This document shows positions 22,663 to 35,000 of a stretch of DNA of 51,015 nt, piece after piece. Source of the DNA: Fragilariopsis cylindrus CCMP1102. Taxonomy: Eukaryota; Bacillariophyta; Bacillariophyceae; Bacillariales; Bacillariaceae. How positions within the stretch are numbered: the first letter of the stretch is position 1; every line of letters begins with the position of its first letter. Under the pieces are notes generated by a model. It saw nothing but the letters and a program-made list of their open reading frames with translations, was not told the origin of the DNA and made no database searches. The stretch spans positions 1 to 51,015 of the forward strand of contig FMBT01000154.1 of the NCBI GenBank assembly GCA_900095095.1. Reading direction: 5' to 3'. The position numbers were made by a program, and so were the translations under genes.

Positions 22663-22769
22663 CCACAACAACACAACATCAACAACACCGAAGACAATGA
22701 AGATAACACAAGAAAACCTACCATTTGGACATATCTGTGATGATGTAGCAATAGGCAATGATACACCAT

Positions 22770-23770
22770 ATGTGGAGTATACTGTCAAAATGTATGTGGA
22801 ATATATGATAGAGATGGTATAGGATTAGACTCGCATTCAATGAAATGAAACAGGCAGGAGCTGATATATTTACATTCAATGAGACCACGGAGATGAATCA
22901 AATGCATGGCAGACGAGCTACAAAAATGTCAAAACAAAGAATGTGGAGAGATAACAATGAAGATTGCAAAATATTACATTCATCATCAACAGCACCTGTT
23001 CTAAGCTTCACAAAACCTGGAGGAAATATGGTAGGAATAACTGGATCATTAGTGGGCAGAATAAGAGAAACAATTACAGATCCGTATGGCAGATGGTGTG
23101 GTTACACACTGATAGGAAAAGATAACAAAGAGATAATGGTGCTAACAGCTTACAATGTATCACAACACAAAAATGCAAAAGTAGGAGATGATACACTGTA
23201 CAACCAACAAACAGCATTATATAAATTAAAAGACATTAGAGATCCAGATCCAAAGAAATTATTTATAGAAGACTTAACAGCACTAGTAAAGAAGGCAAGG
23301 ATGGAAGACAAAGATATCATATTAACAGGCGACTTTAATGAATTAGTAGGAGATGATCCAAATGGAATGGTGAAAGTTATATCTGCAGGAGGACTTACAG
23401 ATGCCACAGTCATCAACATGGTATAGTAGACATAACAACGTATACAAGAGGAGTCAAAAGATTAGATTATGTATTTGTAACACCAAGGCTAGTAGACCAC
23501 ATACTTCGAAGTGGATACGAACCTTTCCATGCAAGAATAGCATCAGATCACAGAGGCTATTTTGTGGACTTTGCACTAGCTGGATTCCTAGACAGACAGT
23601 TACCATCGATATTCTCAGCATCATCAAGAGCAATCAGAGGAACCCATCCAAAGAACATCACAAAATATGTGGAACACCTCCATAAAGTTTTCAAGATGAG
23701 AGATATCTACAGGAGAGTAAAATTACAAAAGAACTGGTATGAAAAGAAGAAATTGGAGCACTTGACAGAG
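22770..23770 (+). pseudogene. Retroelement endonuclease domain (exonuclease-endonuclease-phosphatase fold)
   Basis: Begins with CGIYDRDGIG in one frame, then continues in the frame 22845-23426 with ADIFTFNETTE and DIILTGDFNE. These carry the active-site Asn/Glu and the Asp-x-Asn of AP-type endonucleases that nick target DNA for LINE insertion. After 23426 the domain ends in other frames with RLDYVFVTP and SDHRGYFVDF, the latter the conserved Ser-Asp-His motif. So all main catalytic motifs are visible although split over three frames. Confidence 0.75.
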
Positions 23771-23782
23771 AAATAACATGCA

Positions 23783-25545
23783 GTGATGCTAGAAGCAGAA
23801 GAACAGTGCAGAATACATCATAGAGAACCATGGTCAGAGGAAGTGAATGAAGTGATGACAACAGCGAATATACTGCGAATCCACTTGTCAAGCCTGAAAA
23901 ACAATATCGATTGCAGCAACCAAATACAGCAAAAGCAGCTCTTGTTGAAGAACCAAATACAACTCCCAGAAGACATTGCAGAGGCCTCCAAAGCGCTGAG
24001 TATAGCACAGAAGAAAAGAAGAAAATTAATAAGAGATAACAGAACAAAGACGACTAGCATAGGAGAGGAACAAGAAGCAGCATATGTAGCAATGAACCCA
24101 GAAATGGATGCAAAGAGAGCAGCCAGATTTCCAGAGAGCAAGAGATACAAAACAGATGATGTCGGAGTTACCATCAAAATGAACTGTCCAGGGGGTCTAT
24201 CAGCTGTACTGGTACCACTACCAAAAGAAGGAATTGAATTGAGTACTTAGCAATAACAGATGGACCAACATTGAAAGAATAATACTGGAGAAGAATATTA
24301 GACACTTCAGGCAAGCAGAATTCACTCCATTGGCATCACCAGAAGTAATACGCAAGATAGGTTTTGGTGCAGATACGGAAACAGCAGAACACTACTTGAT
24401 GGAACTGGGATCCAACTGATATAACGGATGATGAATGGGCAAGATTCCTACTAACATCAATGAAAAGAAACTCAGAAGAACTAAAAATAGAGATAACAGC
24501 AGAGAAAATGATGGAGAAGTATACGAGGTGGAAGAACGGACAAGTACATCACCATCAGGCAGGCACTTGGGACATTTCATGCATTATTTCGACCACTAAA
24601 GGCAAAGAACAAGAAACATCGGAGCAACTGGATGATATCAGAGACGATATAATTGATTTACATGCAACAATGCTGCAGACAGCGTATGACAATGAGCATG
24701 TCTACAAACGATGGGAGTACATCCTCACCTGTATGCTGGCTAAGGAATCTGGAATACCAAGAATACACAGACTACGAGTGATACACCTATACGAATGTGA
24801 CTTGAATCTACTATTTTCATTAGTCTTCAGAGAACTGGACCAACACTGTGAAGATAACTTCCTACTCAACAAGGGAGTGTATGGATGTCGACCGAATAGA
24901 CGAGCAATGGATCCAGTCTTTGTAGATGTAACCCAAAATGAAATGGCAATGGTAACACGAAAGGCTCTGGTGAAATTCAACAACGATGCAACAGCTGCTT
25001 TGACAGAATATTAGTACACTTACTCAGTCTGTGCTTACAATCTTTGGATGTCCCAAGAAACTAACAAAAATATTAGGAGAACTGCTAAGAGTAGCAAAAT
25101 ATGCAATAAAAACTGGAATAGGAATATCAAAAGAAACATACCAACACTCAGATGAATCACCTGCATTTGGATCTGGACAAGGTAGTGCTGCATCAGCACA
25201 AGGATGGACAAATTAGTATCAATGCTGTTTGATATTCATGACAAGTATGGACACGGATGTAAATATGAAGACCCATGGAGACTATATAGTGAAATAATTG
25301 GCATGCTAGGATTTGTGGATGATAATAATATTACAAACAATGGTGAAGACTGGGAAACAGTAAATGATATCATTATTAGAACACAACATGATGCACAGCT
25401 ATGGAATGATTTATTGCGAGCAACAGGAGGAGCTCTAAATCTTGACAAGTGCTTTGCACAAGTACTAGCATTTCAATTTGGGCTGAATGGGCACCAGTTA
25501 TTGCACCAGCGATCCAACCAACATAATAATAATAAAAGATAGCAG
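23783..25545 (+). pseudogene. Retroelement linker and reverse transcriptase domain
   Basis: A Lys/Gln-rich helical linker (23783-24250) leads to the polymerase. Frame 24460-25014 holds LAKESGIPRIHRLRVIHLYE and NKGVYGCRPNRRAMD, then motif A (FNNDATAA). The frame 25031-25216 carries the motif B block SGQGSAASAQGW. Frame 25204-25542 gives motif C as GFVDDNN, so the YxDD catalytic box is FVDD. Motifs A, B and C are the palm of a LINE-type reverse transcriptase. One base seems missing shortly after motif A (TTTG expected to read TTTTG), and there are further shifts before and after motif B. Confidence 0.75.
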
Positions 25546-25652
25546 AACAACAAAGACGTAATAATCAAACCAATATCACCATATACACGTATAGGTTCCT
25601 AGGTACGGAACAAGGAACAAGCAAGAATCAAAAGTCACAACAAGGAAAATTA

Positions 25653-27280
25653 GTGAAAACATCATCAACACACAACAGAAAGCTAGCTTGCTCAGCAATG
25701 TCACCAAGATGCGCATGGGTCCATTATACGGCAGTATTTCTCAGCAGTGTAGGCTATCCACTCAGCATGTGTCACCTCAGCCAACATCAATTGCATGATC
25801 TACAGAAGAAATATATCCCAACACTACTAAATAAAATCAGTATAGCAAGAACACATGCCATGCATAGTATTTGGACCAAGAGCGTACGGAGGAGTAGGTT
25901 GTAATGACCTACGAATAGAACAAGGATTAGATGCAGTACAAAATCTAATCAGGCAATTACGAACTCCAGGCTACGGCAAACAACTAGCTACAATCTTCCT
26001 ACGAACTTCCAACATGCATCGGACTATCAAAACCACTCTAGAGTACCCAGAATCAGAGCGCCCCATCTTGAAGGCCACTATTATGTACATATACGACGAT
26101 TCCTCGCAAAGCACAGAGCTAGTCTGAAATAGAATGCATACCAAATCAATCGATGAAAGAATAGGAGATACATACATCATGGATGTAGTATGTGACCATC
26201 AGCAGCATGACATTGGATAGAACAAACTGAAACACTACACTGATGCAGAAATCAACCAAATTCACTACTGCAAGAGCTACCTACAAGTAAAAAGAATATC
26301 TGATTATGCACAGCTGATGGAGCTTTCATACTACCATCCATAGCAAAAGGTGAAAGAAGCATAAGACAATGTACATCCAAACTGAATGAAATAACACAAG
26401 AAAGACCTGGTGATCAATCGTGGACAGTGTGGAGAAAATTCCTGAAGACAATATGCAAACCCAGTTCGAACCAAGAACCCGATTGATCCAAGAATCGATC
26501 CTATTTCGAACCAAGAATCGAACCACGACCAACTGAACCAGGATCCGAACCCGGACCCAGACCTCACGACTCAACCTATCACCGAACCAAGAACGAACCA
26601 ACCCAATGGAAAATAGTGATACCCTCATCAACATGAGGGTCTACAGCAGAGAAAAGAAGTGATAGACAAGTTAGTATTGGAACGTTCATACTCAAATACT
26701 GGGTTGGAGTACCGTTCAGAGGCATTGTAATGAACAATACAGGCAAATACTACAAATACTATATGAAGATGGCGATGAAGAGGAACTTAATCATACAGAA
26801 GTAGTAAATATGAGAAAAAGTACAGAGAAGAGGGAAGAATGACAGGTGAATAGGACAACGGATGAGACTACAAACCACTAGGGACTGGCTAGTACAAGCT
26901 AATGATTCAGAACGGCTGTGGCCATTCTATTATTCAGAAGAAACGACACTCTATACAGGAGTTACAGAAAGAATGGCACACCAATGGAGAATACTACTAT
27001 GACTGCCACATGATAGCAGACAATGATACATACAACTATGTACCAGAAGGAAATGTGGAAAGACTACCGAATGATGCATCACCAACAGATGTAATGGACA
27101 CTGAAGATGGATGGAGAATATCAAACACCACTCAATAAGACAACAAGAAGAACACGAGGAGAGCAAAACATAATGCAATATCTACAGTCACAAGAAGAAC
27201 ATGTATCACAGTACTATGCAGAAATAAACTTCTTCACCACACCATATGAAGTTTATGAACTAATAAAATCACCAAGAAAA
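25653..27280 (+). pseudogene. Retroelement post-RT connection region
   Basis: Continues the polyprotein after the polymerase. Frames at 25653-25904 (YTAVFLSSVGYPLSMCHLS) and 25855-26127 (IEQGLDAVQNLIRQLR) resemble the thumb or connection that follows RT in such elements. At about 26460-26600 a Pro/Asn/Glu-rich insertion is encoded by imperfect repeats of GAACCAAGAATCGA type. The segments 26902-27138 and 27107-27394 lead into RNase H. Frames are heavily broken and no separate function is assigned. Confidence 0.45.
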
Positions 27281-27745
27281 TACAACATAGCGACCGATGG
27301 GGGGCAATACCACTCAAAGGATCTCTGGGATTTGTTGTTGCCAATGAAGATGGAACATACTATTATCTTGCTACGGACAACCATCAGGAAATGATCCACT
27401 TCATTCAGATCAGAAATATGTGCACTACTAGCAGCAGCAAAGCTATTACAATTGATAACAGAATACTATGATAATCAAATACAATGTGAAGAACCAGCAA
27501 GAGGAAAATACAGGTGTACACTGACAGCTAAGTATGATAAAGAAATTAGAAGCATATGATGAATATCCAACAGCGCATCTGAAGACAGTACTAAATTCAG
27601 AGTGGGACGTACTTTCAGCACTGAGTAGGACTTGAAGAAATTCAGAACATATCCAAAACTAAGCTGGGTAAAGAGTCACCAAGATGATTGGTTTTTGATG
27701 AGAAAGCAATGCCACTGGAGCTTATCTGAACTCAGAAGCAGATGA
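27281..27745 (+). pseudogene. Retroelement RNase H domain
   Basis: Catalytic blocks are visible across frames: ATDGG near 27292 (first Asp), RSEICALLAAAKLLQL near 27405 (Glu), a CTLTA block near 27518 (with the next Asp after a shift) and SWVKSHQDDW near 27665 (last Asp). This is the DEDD set of RNase H, which removes RNA from the hybrid made by the polymerase. A run of six G at 27299-27304 is where the first frame breaks; one more G would restore the block. Confidence 0.65.
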
Positions 27746-27746
27746 A

Positions 27747-29142
27747 TTGGCAACGATAGGCCTGAAGAGACTACAAGAAAAACCTACTGTACCAATGGAT
27801 CCAAACACATGCATACAGTTCCACATCGAAGGAAGAACAATAACAAGAAACTTCAAAAACACAGTAAGAGAAATAATACTACTAAAACCACTACGAAAAT
27901 TCTACTGTGAAAGATTCAAGTGGAGTGACAATATTTTGACTTGATGATTGGGACGTATTTCGACCAGTCTACAAGAAACGCCTACAACAAAAGGAATAGC
28001 ATGGATGCATAAATTTTGCATAAAGAAACTTCCAACAGGAGAAAGAGTACACAAAAGAGACCACTTCCATGACAAGAGATGCGCATCATGTTTGGATGAT
28101 GAAGATGATGACCACATCCTCCAGTGTGTTAACAGAAGAAGCGTAAGAAAGAAGGTTGTCAATCAAATAAATGTACTGCGCAAAACAGTGGACAAGAACT
28201 TGTGTGACATACTACAGGAAGGTTTAATGGCTTACTTCAAAGGGGACTGCATGTCCAACACCATGTTCAGAATAAGAGGGGGGAAAGGCATGGAAAGGTA
28301 CAAAAACTTAATAGATGAACAAACAGTAATAGGATGGGACAATCTGTTAAGAGGAAAATTTTCAAAGGAGTGGAGAATACAACAGAAAGCATATAAGACA
28401 AGACTACGCCTAGTAGATCCAATTGAGTATGATAGGATAAAAAGACAGAAGAAAAGACAACAAGAGCAACAAATGATGCAAACAACAACAACAAAACAAC
28501 CAAAAGCAAAAATAAAACAGAAGAATTTCATGGTTTCTTTCAGTCAATAGTACCAATAATATTAGAAATGTGGACAGATAGGTGCATTGACAGAAATACA
28601 CCAGTATTAGGGGGCAGAATAGTGGCAGAATATGAATCTCTATGCAAGAAAGTAACTCATCTGTATACACTAAGAGAAATGGTATTGCCAGAAGATGAAA
28701 TTAAGATATATGATGAAACACTACTATCAAAACTTGCAGACACAAACCAACAATTGAAAAAGTGGATCAACAGATGGAGACCAGTAATAGATCATAGCAT
28801 GAAAAGAGTGAAGAACTAGCACAAGAAAACAGCAAACCGATATGGCAACACTTCACTGCAAACAAACCAGCAAAGACCAAGGTATCAAGGAAAACAACAA
28901 AGCAATCGAAACCAAAGAAATATTCCAATAATCCATTGACAAATGTGTACACCAGATTAAAGAAGAAGCGATCATCAAGTAGAGTACTTCCAGTAATAAA
29001 GAAAATCAAACATAAGGTTAATCATTTGATATCAACATTGTACAACAAATTGGGAAAGAAGAGATCAACTAGCAGAGAGCAAACAGCATTGGAGGTGGGA
29101 AAGCAGATAATTGATGACAGATTTGGAGATGAACCTAAGTAA
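27747..29142 (+). pseudogene. Retroelement C-terminal zinc-binding region
   Basis: The frame 27948-28550 contains CASCLDDEDDDHILQC, a C-x2-C...H-x4-C arrangement like the zinc-binding tail of many LINEs (zf-RVT type). It ends in a Gln/Lys-rich stretch. After a stop the frames 28568-28819 (DRCIDRNTPVLGGRIV) and 28936-29142 (basic, LKKKRSSSRVLPVIKK) continue to the last recognisable stop. The tail may help bind the target DNA or the element RNA, by analogy only. Confidence 0.55.
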
Positions 29143-30259
29143 TAAATAAATGTAGAATAAGTTTGGCGGGTAGATTGTTGACTTTCTGTCTTTCTAAGAC
29201 CTTAAGGAGCAAAGCTGCAGCTATTAAATAATAAGTTATAATAGATTTTTAAGCCTCATCTCTTATGCACCTCTTTGTGGTAATTCAAAATTTGCCTGCC
29301 ATTCCTGTACAACCTCATAGAATCTTCCCCAAATGACAAAAATACACTGAAACTTTTTCTCCGCATTAATAGATTGAGATCAATTAAGGTATGGTCACAT
29401 TCCCCATTGTTATCTTGATGGAATGATTACTTTTGCTAATACTGTGTAAATAGGTTTCCTTACGCAAGGTATTGCGCATAGTAACTAATTGCCCCTAGTG
29501 CGGGAGGGAACACACCTCCTATTTTTCTAGTTTGGTATGGAAGATGGCGCATGTTTTCATCTTGAAGACTGAGTGATGCATTTCTTGGATTGCTTAATGT
29601 AGGACTTCCCATGCTTCAAAGGTTTTAAAGCTATTGCATGTATAGTCTTACTTCCTCCTGTATCTTGAGTCCTTCAATTCCTTCTCATTTGGAAGCCTTC
29701 CCATTCAAGATTATGTGGCATTAGTGAATGCATGCACATAAATAATTAATAATAACAGGTAAAAATTCCAAATGTCCAGGGTTCTATTTTCCTGAATTTT
29801 CTTGGCTCTTCTTGTAATTGCCTTTTCCACCCCTCTAACTCTAGCTAACGTAGCAACAACAAAAAAGATAAGTCAAGTACTGACTAAGTCTCTCGTTAAA
29901 AGTGTCACATCTCTACTGGATATCTCTACTACAGTACAGTACCGTACAGTAGTACGTAATACAGATAGACAGCATGTATCTTGCGCGAAAATTCGAGTTT
30001 TCACGTAATAGGTACACTAAGTTACTATTGTTCCGGCAAGCAAATAGGAGAATTCTAATCGCCTCCTGACAACGAGACGATTGCGAAGTACTATTTGGTG
30101 TTCCGTTATCGTTACTGCGGGGTAGTGTAACGAAACATTGTAACTTTTTGGATCAATCGATGGGTGAGAGCTCTGCCTAAATCAATAAAAGGAAAAGGGG
30201 GAAAACATCGACCGAATTTTAAATACCTTTGCCATTGTTCTGTTATATTCTATTATATC
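29143..30259. other. Intergenic region, nothing recognised
   Basis: Spacer between the retroelement and the zinc finger-RNase H gene. Base composition returns to ordinary AT-rich without the strong A bias of the element. No gene, RNA or clear repeat. Palindromic ACAGTACAGTACCGTACAGTAGTAC near 29932-29955 is typical of the spacers here. Confidence 0.45.
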
Positions 30260-31168
30260 ATGCATACCTGTCCGTTTTGTTCTGACGACTTTACCAGCCA
30301 AAGAGGTTTGGTGGCACATACAGAAGCCAAGCATGGGAAGTCAAATGTTCACGCACTTACTCAGGCATGGGAGAATGGTCGAAACCAACGCAACATCATG
30401 ACAACAGGAAATGGAGTGGAGGATGGACAAATATATTTGGATGAATCGGAATGTTATGACTACCAATCAGATACATGGGATTGTCCTCAATGTCGTCAAG
30501 AATTTCGTTCGTTCCGTGCCCTAGAACAACATGCCAATAGTGGTGTTCATAGTGCCAAGGCGTATCGATGCGATGATTGCAATCGCGAATTTTCAAGTCT
30601 AACTGGGTTGATGAGTCATTGCCAAAAAACCTCCTGTGTGTACGCCAACAACATCGTCAATACTCTTGCAAACGACTATGAACGTGGACCACAACTTATG
30701 CTCACACAGAATGGGAACACCCATACAGAAGCAACATTAGAATTTGATGGAAGTGCCAAGCCCAATCCCGGAAATGGTGGATCTGGTTACGTTCTTTATA
30801 ATGGGAGTGGACGAGTGTTGGAATCAACGTCGATTGAAATTATGGATGGTAGGGTTACCAACAATCAGGCTGAATATGCCGCGTTGGTATGGGGAATGGA
30901 ATGTGCAGTTCAATACAATATCAAAACATTACTTGTGAAGGGTGATAGTCAATTAGTTATTGATCAGATGAATGGTCACAAGAATGTTAATAGTGAACGG
31001 ATGAAACCACTCTACAAACAGGCCAAGTATTTGGAAGAGGGTATGTTTTCAAGGGTCCGATATGAACATATTTATCGTCATGATAATTGTGCTGCCGATG
31101 AAAAGGCGAATGAGGGATCCAATTGCAATGCCAATCAACAAAGATACCTTTCGGAAGCAAAATATTAA
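30260..31168 (+). CDS. C2H2 zinc fingers fused to RNase H type 1 domain
   Basis: I choose the ATG at 30260 (MHTCPFC) because the frame upstream has no in-frame ATG and its residues are not conserved-looking. This gives 302 residues. Finger 1 uses Cys4, Cys7, His20 and His25. Finger 2 begins at WDCPQC (Cys75, Cys78, then His91 and His97). Finger 3 has Cys104, Cys107, His120 and Cys126. A complete RNase HI domain follows from about residue 158: FDGSAKPNPGNGG with Asp163, NNQAEYAAL with Glu205, VKGDSQLVIDQM with Asp229, and HDNCAADEKAN with Asp280. All catalytic acids are present, so activity on RNA-DNA hybrids is expected. The fingers could target it to nucleic acid or mediate protein contacts. 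The domain resembles cellular plant/bacterial-type RNase H rather than the retroelement copy nearby. No intron or break is seen. Confidence 0.85.
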   Translation: MHTCPFCSDDFTSQRGLVAHTEAKHGKSNVHALTQAWENGRNQRNIMTTGNGVEDGQIYLDESECYDYQSDTWDCPQCRQEFRSFRALEQHANSGVHSAKAYRCDDCNREFSSLTGLMSHCQKTSCVYANNIVNTLANDYERGPQLMLTQNGNTHTEATLEFDGSAKPNPGNGGSGYVLYNGSGRVLESTSIEIMDGRVTNNQAEYAALVWGMECAVQYNIKTLLVKGDSQLVIDQMNGHKNVNSERMKPLYKQAKYLEEGMFSRVRYEHIYRHDNCAADEKANEGSNCNANQQRYLSEAKY

Positions 31169-32071
31169 AAAAAATGAATCTATTCAAAGAAAAGTAGCAC
31201 ATAACATATTACAATAAATTATATATTATTATTATGCATTATTATTATACATTATTATATATACACGGTACGAATACGACGTGTAGACGACTACAGTGTA
31301 TTCTCAAGTATTTAATTCTCTATCTATGATATTTTATCAGGTTGGGTACATAGTATATAGAAATATATATATAGTTGGTGTCGGACATATAATAAATCTA
31401 TGGTTTCCCTTCAGTTTTCTTGCAGGTTATTTGTTAGCGTGCGGTGTCCCAATCATCGTGTGATAATATCGATACGACGACGGACCCGGACGACACGAAT
31501 CATTGTTGTCTTGAGTCTAGAGTCTAGATAGTCAAATTACAAAAATGTGTGTACAGCATGTAGACTATACTCCAGTTATCCGAGATGATATGGCATATTT
31601 ACTGCTTCAATTCATAATTTATTATCTTCTACTGTCGGGTACGGGAAATTACGGATCTCATACTACTAGCACGCAAGCAATCAATTGTCTACACGTGGTA
31701 CAGTGCTGTATGCTTGTGTTGATGGTGCTGTTTGATGGTTGGGCTGTGTTGATTTTTATGTAGACTCCATGGTTTCGAAATGGATTTGTAAACATTTCCG
31801 GACAGCGTTCTTTTTTGTTTCGTATTGAGTTTTCCAGTTGTAATCTGATCTTTGCGGTGGATGTTAAAGTACTTCCCTACAAAGAATTGAAACATACTAT
31901 TTATCATGTTGTCAGCTAGCATTATAAAGATCTTGTAGTCATTATGTGAAACAATAATATGGTAGAATTCACATATCTAAGGTAGAGTAGGCGCAACCGT
32001 AAATGCTAATAAAACGTGTTATTATTACTACTATTGTTATCCTTTCTCTGTAAGAAAAAATAAAGATACTT
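31169..32071. other. Convergent 3' intergenic region
   Basis: AT-rich, with ATTATT-type runs near 31220-31260 and no recognisable gene. Frames on both strands (31545-31763, 31689-31922) are short and overlap each other in antisense. Confidence 0.5.
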
Positions 32072-35000
32072 CTACATATCAACTAGACTTTTAGGTTTCA
32101 CATCTCGATGAGATCGTCGCACAGATGATTCATTGTTGGTCGTGTCAGATGAAGAAGCTACATCTGCAGCGATTCTAGCCATGTGTGTATCCCAATTGTC
32201 CGTAATAATACGCTTTGTTTGCCACGAACTCACAAGATCAAGTCGTTTGTTCGATGAAGATGATACTAATCTTTCCATCGATCACATATCTGCTTCGTAC
32301 TCCGCCTACGTGTGGAACCATAAACAGGAAGAACTTTTGATTGTAACAAATTATAGTTTTGTCCATAACTTTCCAGTGCTCGGACCAATGTCCGATCCTC
32401 TTGCTGGTTGGTATTCTTCTTATTTTCCAATTTTATTTGTTCAGCTATTAAGCTTTCATTAAGATCATTATCATTGTCGCCACTAGATTTTTTTGCTCTA
32501 CTAGTAGGACTTGACATATTAATTGCCTTTCTAACCGAACCAAGAGATCGTTGGCTTCGACGGGTGGCAGTAAGAACACCCGGGGTTTTTCTACCACTTC
32601 CTCCCGTTGATGTAGTTTTCTGATTGTTCGTAGTGGTAATGATGTAGTAGGTGTCGCCACGGTCGCGCTCATACTCGCACTAGTGGTGTCTCCATTCGGT
32701 TTCTTCCGAAGGGTCATCCCACCATAACCACCACGTCTGGGTTGTTTCTCATTCGAATGGGGGAGTGTACGTAAATGACCCGAAGTACCACCAGAACTGT
32801 TTTTCTTGGGACTTTTCGTAGTATTCTTTTTGTACACTCTCTTTGTAGGAAAAGTGTGTTGATAGACATGTACAGAATCTTCAAACTTCATATAATCATT
32901 TAGTAAGGGTTCCATGAATAAATCAAAGCGATAGGCTTCCCGAATACCGCTTAAGAATGCTCCATGCATCGTGGATGGGTGATACGGTGTCGTATGTTCC
33001 CCAGCAAACATGATCAATGGTTTCTCCTCAAGAACGGGATCATGAACTGGTTGACTGATAGAGCCTAACGCTTTTTTACCGTCTACTCCCGGAGGGATGT
33101 ATGTAAATGCCATTCTTGAATACTGTTCTTGTCCCCATCGTGTAATGCAGTAGTCAACTAGGGCAGGGATCTCTCTACCACAAATCTTCTTCAAAACATC
33201 CAAACAGTCTGATATAATTTCCTTATCGGTCCAATCTTCGACGTCTAATGCAAAGTCCCCACCGTACATGAATATCAATATTGGTTTCTGTGTGTACTTC
33301 ATTGCATTCAACACTAGGTACGAATATTCCATTTCTGCCTTCCCCAAAAAGTCGAATCTTGCCAAAAGGCCGTCGGGAATGATATAGCACATTTATTTAG
33401 TAATCCGCATCCTAATTCTTGGATCGCATTTTTCTTTGTCGGGCTAAGTGATGGAACAAATCTAACATGACCGGGTTCATTATGTGGTAGTTTGAGTACA
33501 CCAAGTGGAAGCGTACAAACTAAAGCATCGGCCTCCAAAACAACTCCATTTTGTAAAGTCACTTGAACAGTAGAAGATGGATCTTCTTCTGTGATCTCAG
33601 CTTCCTCAATTTGTTCCTCTTCCTGGTTTTCATTAGTAATACCGCTTTGTGTATTTGCATCATCGTTTCTGTTCATCTTTCGTTGTCGTTTGCGCCGTTT
33701 TTTAGCCATTGAAGGGTAGTCATAACTAATAGAATTATCATGACCAAACTCAAGCTTTTCTCCCATAACACCCTTAGTAGATCGTGAAGATCGTCTAACA
33801 TCAACGTCTAAGTCACGTACCCTCCGAGAAAAGCGTCTAGTGTCCGGTACAGAATTAATGGGCTTAGTTGGTTCTTTCTTTATTTTGACAATCGTCGGAC
33901 GGCGACGACGAGCAGAAGGAAGAGGAGGATCAGGAGCGGGCTCAGCAGGTGATTCGGATAGTTCTATTTCGTTTAGTTGTGTTATATCTCAGTCGAGTTT
34001 CGTTTCTCATCTTCAGCAAGTTCAGTTCCGGACCTGATATCATTGTCATCGATATTGTCCGTTGTTGTGTCGTGTCGTTGTCGCTGTCGTTCGTAGTAAT
34101 AGTAGTAGCAGCAGCAGTAAGGTTATCATTATCATCGCCATCGTCGTCGACATCGATATTCGTTGCTCTCTCGAGGATTTCAAGAGGTGTGGTTCCATTC
34201 GGTAATACAACACGAATATCGATAACGGGACTGTTATTTAAAATTTCCAGTCCATCAGCTAATCTTTCCATGATTAATTTCCAGCTACATTCTACTGCAG
34301 CGTGTGCTCCATCAAATCCAAAGGTTCATCCTCATTCCAAGTATTACCTAAATCATAAAATGATGCACCAGTGGGCAGTTCAAGATTGGCACGGTGCCAT
34401 TTAAGGAGAGGATTTTCCCAATTATTATTATGATTATTATTATTTATGCTGTTGTTGTTGCCATTCTTACTAGGAGAGCTCGCCGTCCCATTATTTCCAT
34501 TACTATTATTATTACTATTACCACTCTTTTCACGACAGACATTTTCAAATAAAGATCCGAAACTTTCTTTTGAATCTCTATCTTGTTCGGCTTTAGCAAA
34601 TGTTACATCAAGGCATTCATTAAAGAAGTTATCCATTTTTTCATCTTCCTTCGGATCAAATGGCCATCCATTCTCGTCCATTAGAAGACAGTAACTTGAC
34701 ACAGGATGAACAGGTACGCCCATTTGAGTTGTAATATCATACATAGGATTATCATCGATTCCATGAATTAAAGCCCCACCCACATCAACGGCATGTTGTC
34801 GTGTCATGATGACATCGCCACCCGAATTATTACTATAAACCTTTTTTATCCCATTCTTATCTGCTCTTTTCGATGACGATGATGATATTGGTATCGGTAT
34901 AGTAGATGGATATTCATTCCCCATTTCAAGTACTTCACCCTTAAGACGACCACCAACTCTAGATCTTGCCTCAACCACTAAAACTTCATATCCTCGTTGA

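Larger units (their letters stand above)
19054..29142 (+). mobile_element. Non-LTR (LINE-type) retroelement, about 10 kb, frame-broken
   Basis: One long A-rich, T-poor plus strand carries, in order: an ORF1-like region, an apurinic-type endonuclease, reverse transcriptase, RNase H and a Cys/His zinc-binding tail. This order is that of LINE-type elements, which copy themselves by target-primed reverse transcription. Coding changes frame repeatedly and meets stops, so the copy is either decayed or contains consensus errors; many breaks are one base missing from a homopolymer, as in the host genes here. Limits are those of recognisable coding. The true 5' end may lie between 18.6 and 19.0 kb. 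Just after the last stop, short A/T-rich AAAT repeats occur, but no poly(A) tail or target-site duplication could be identified. Confidence 0.75.

Noticed and set aside
26326..26634. Minus-strand frame with Arg/Trp/Val-rich repeats
   Set aside because: Antisense of the GAACCAAGAA repeats inside the retroelement.
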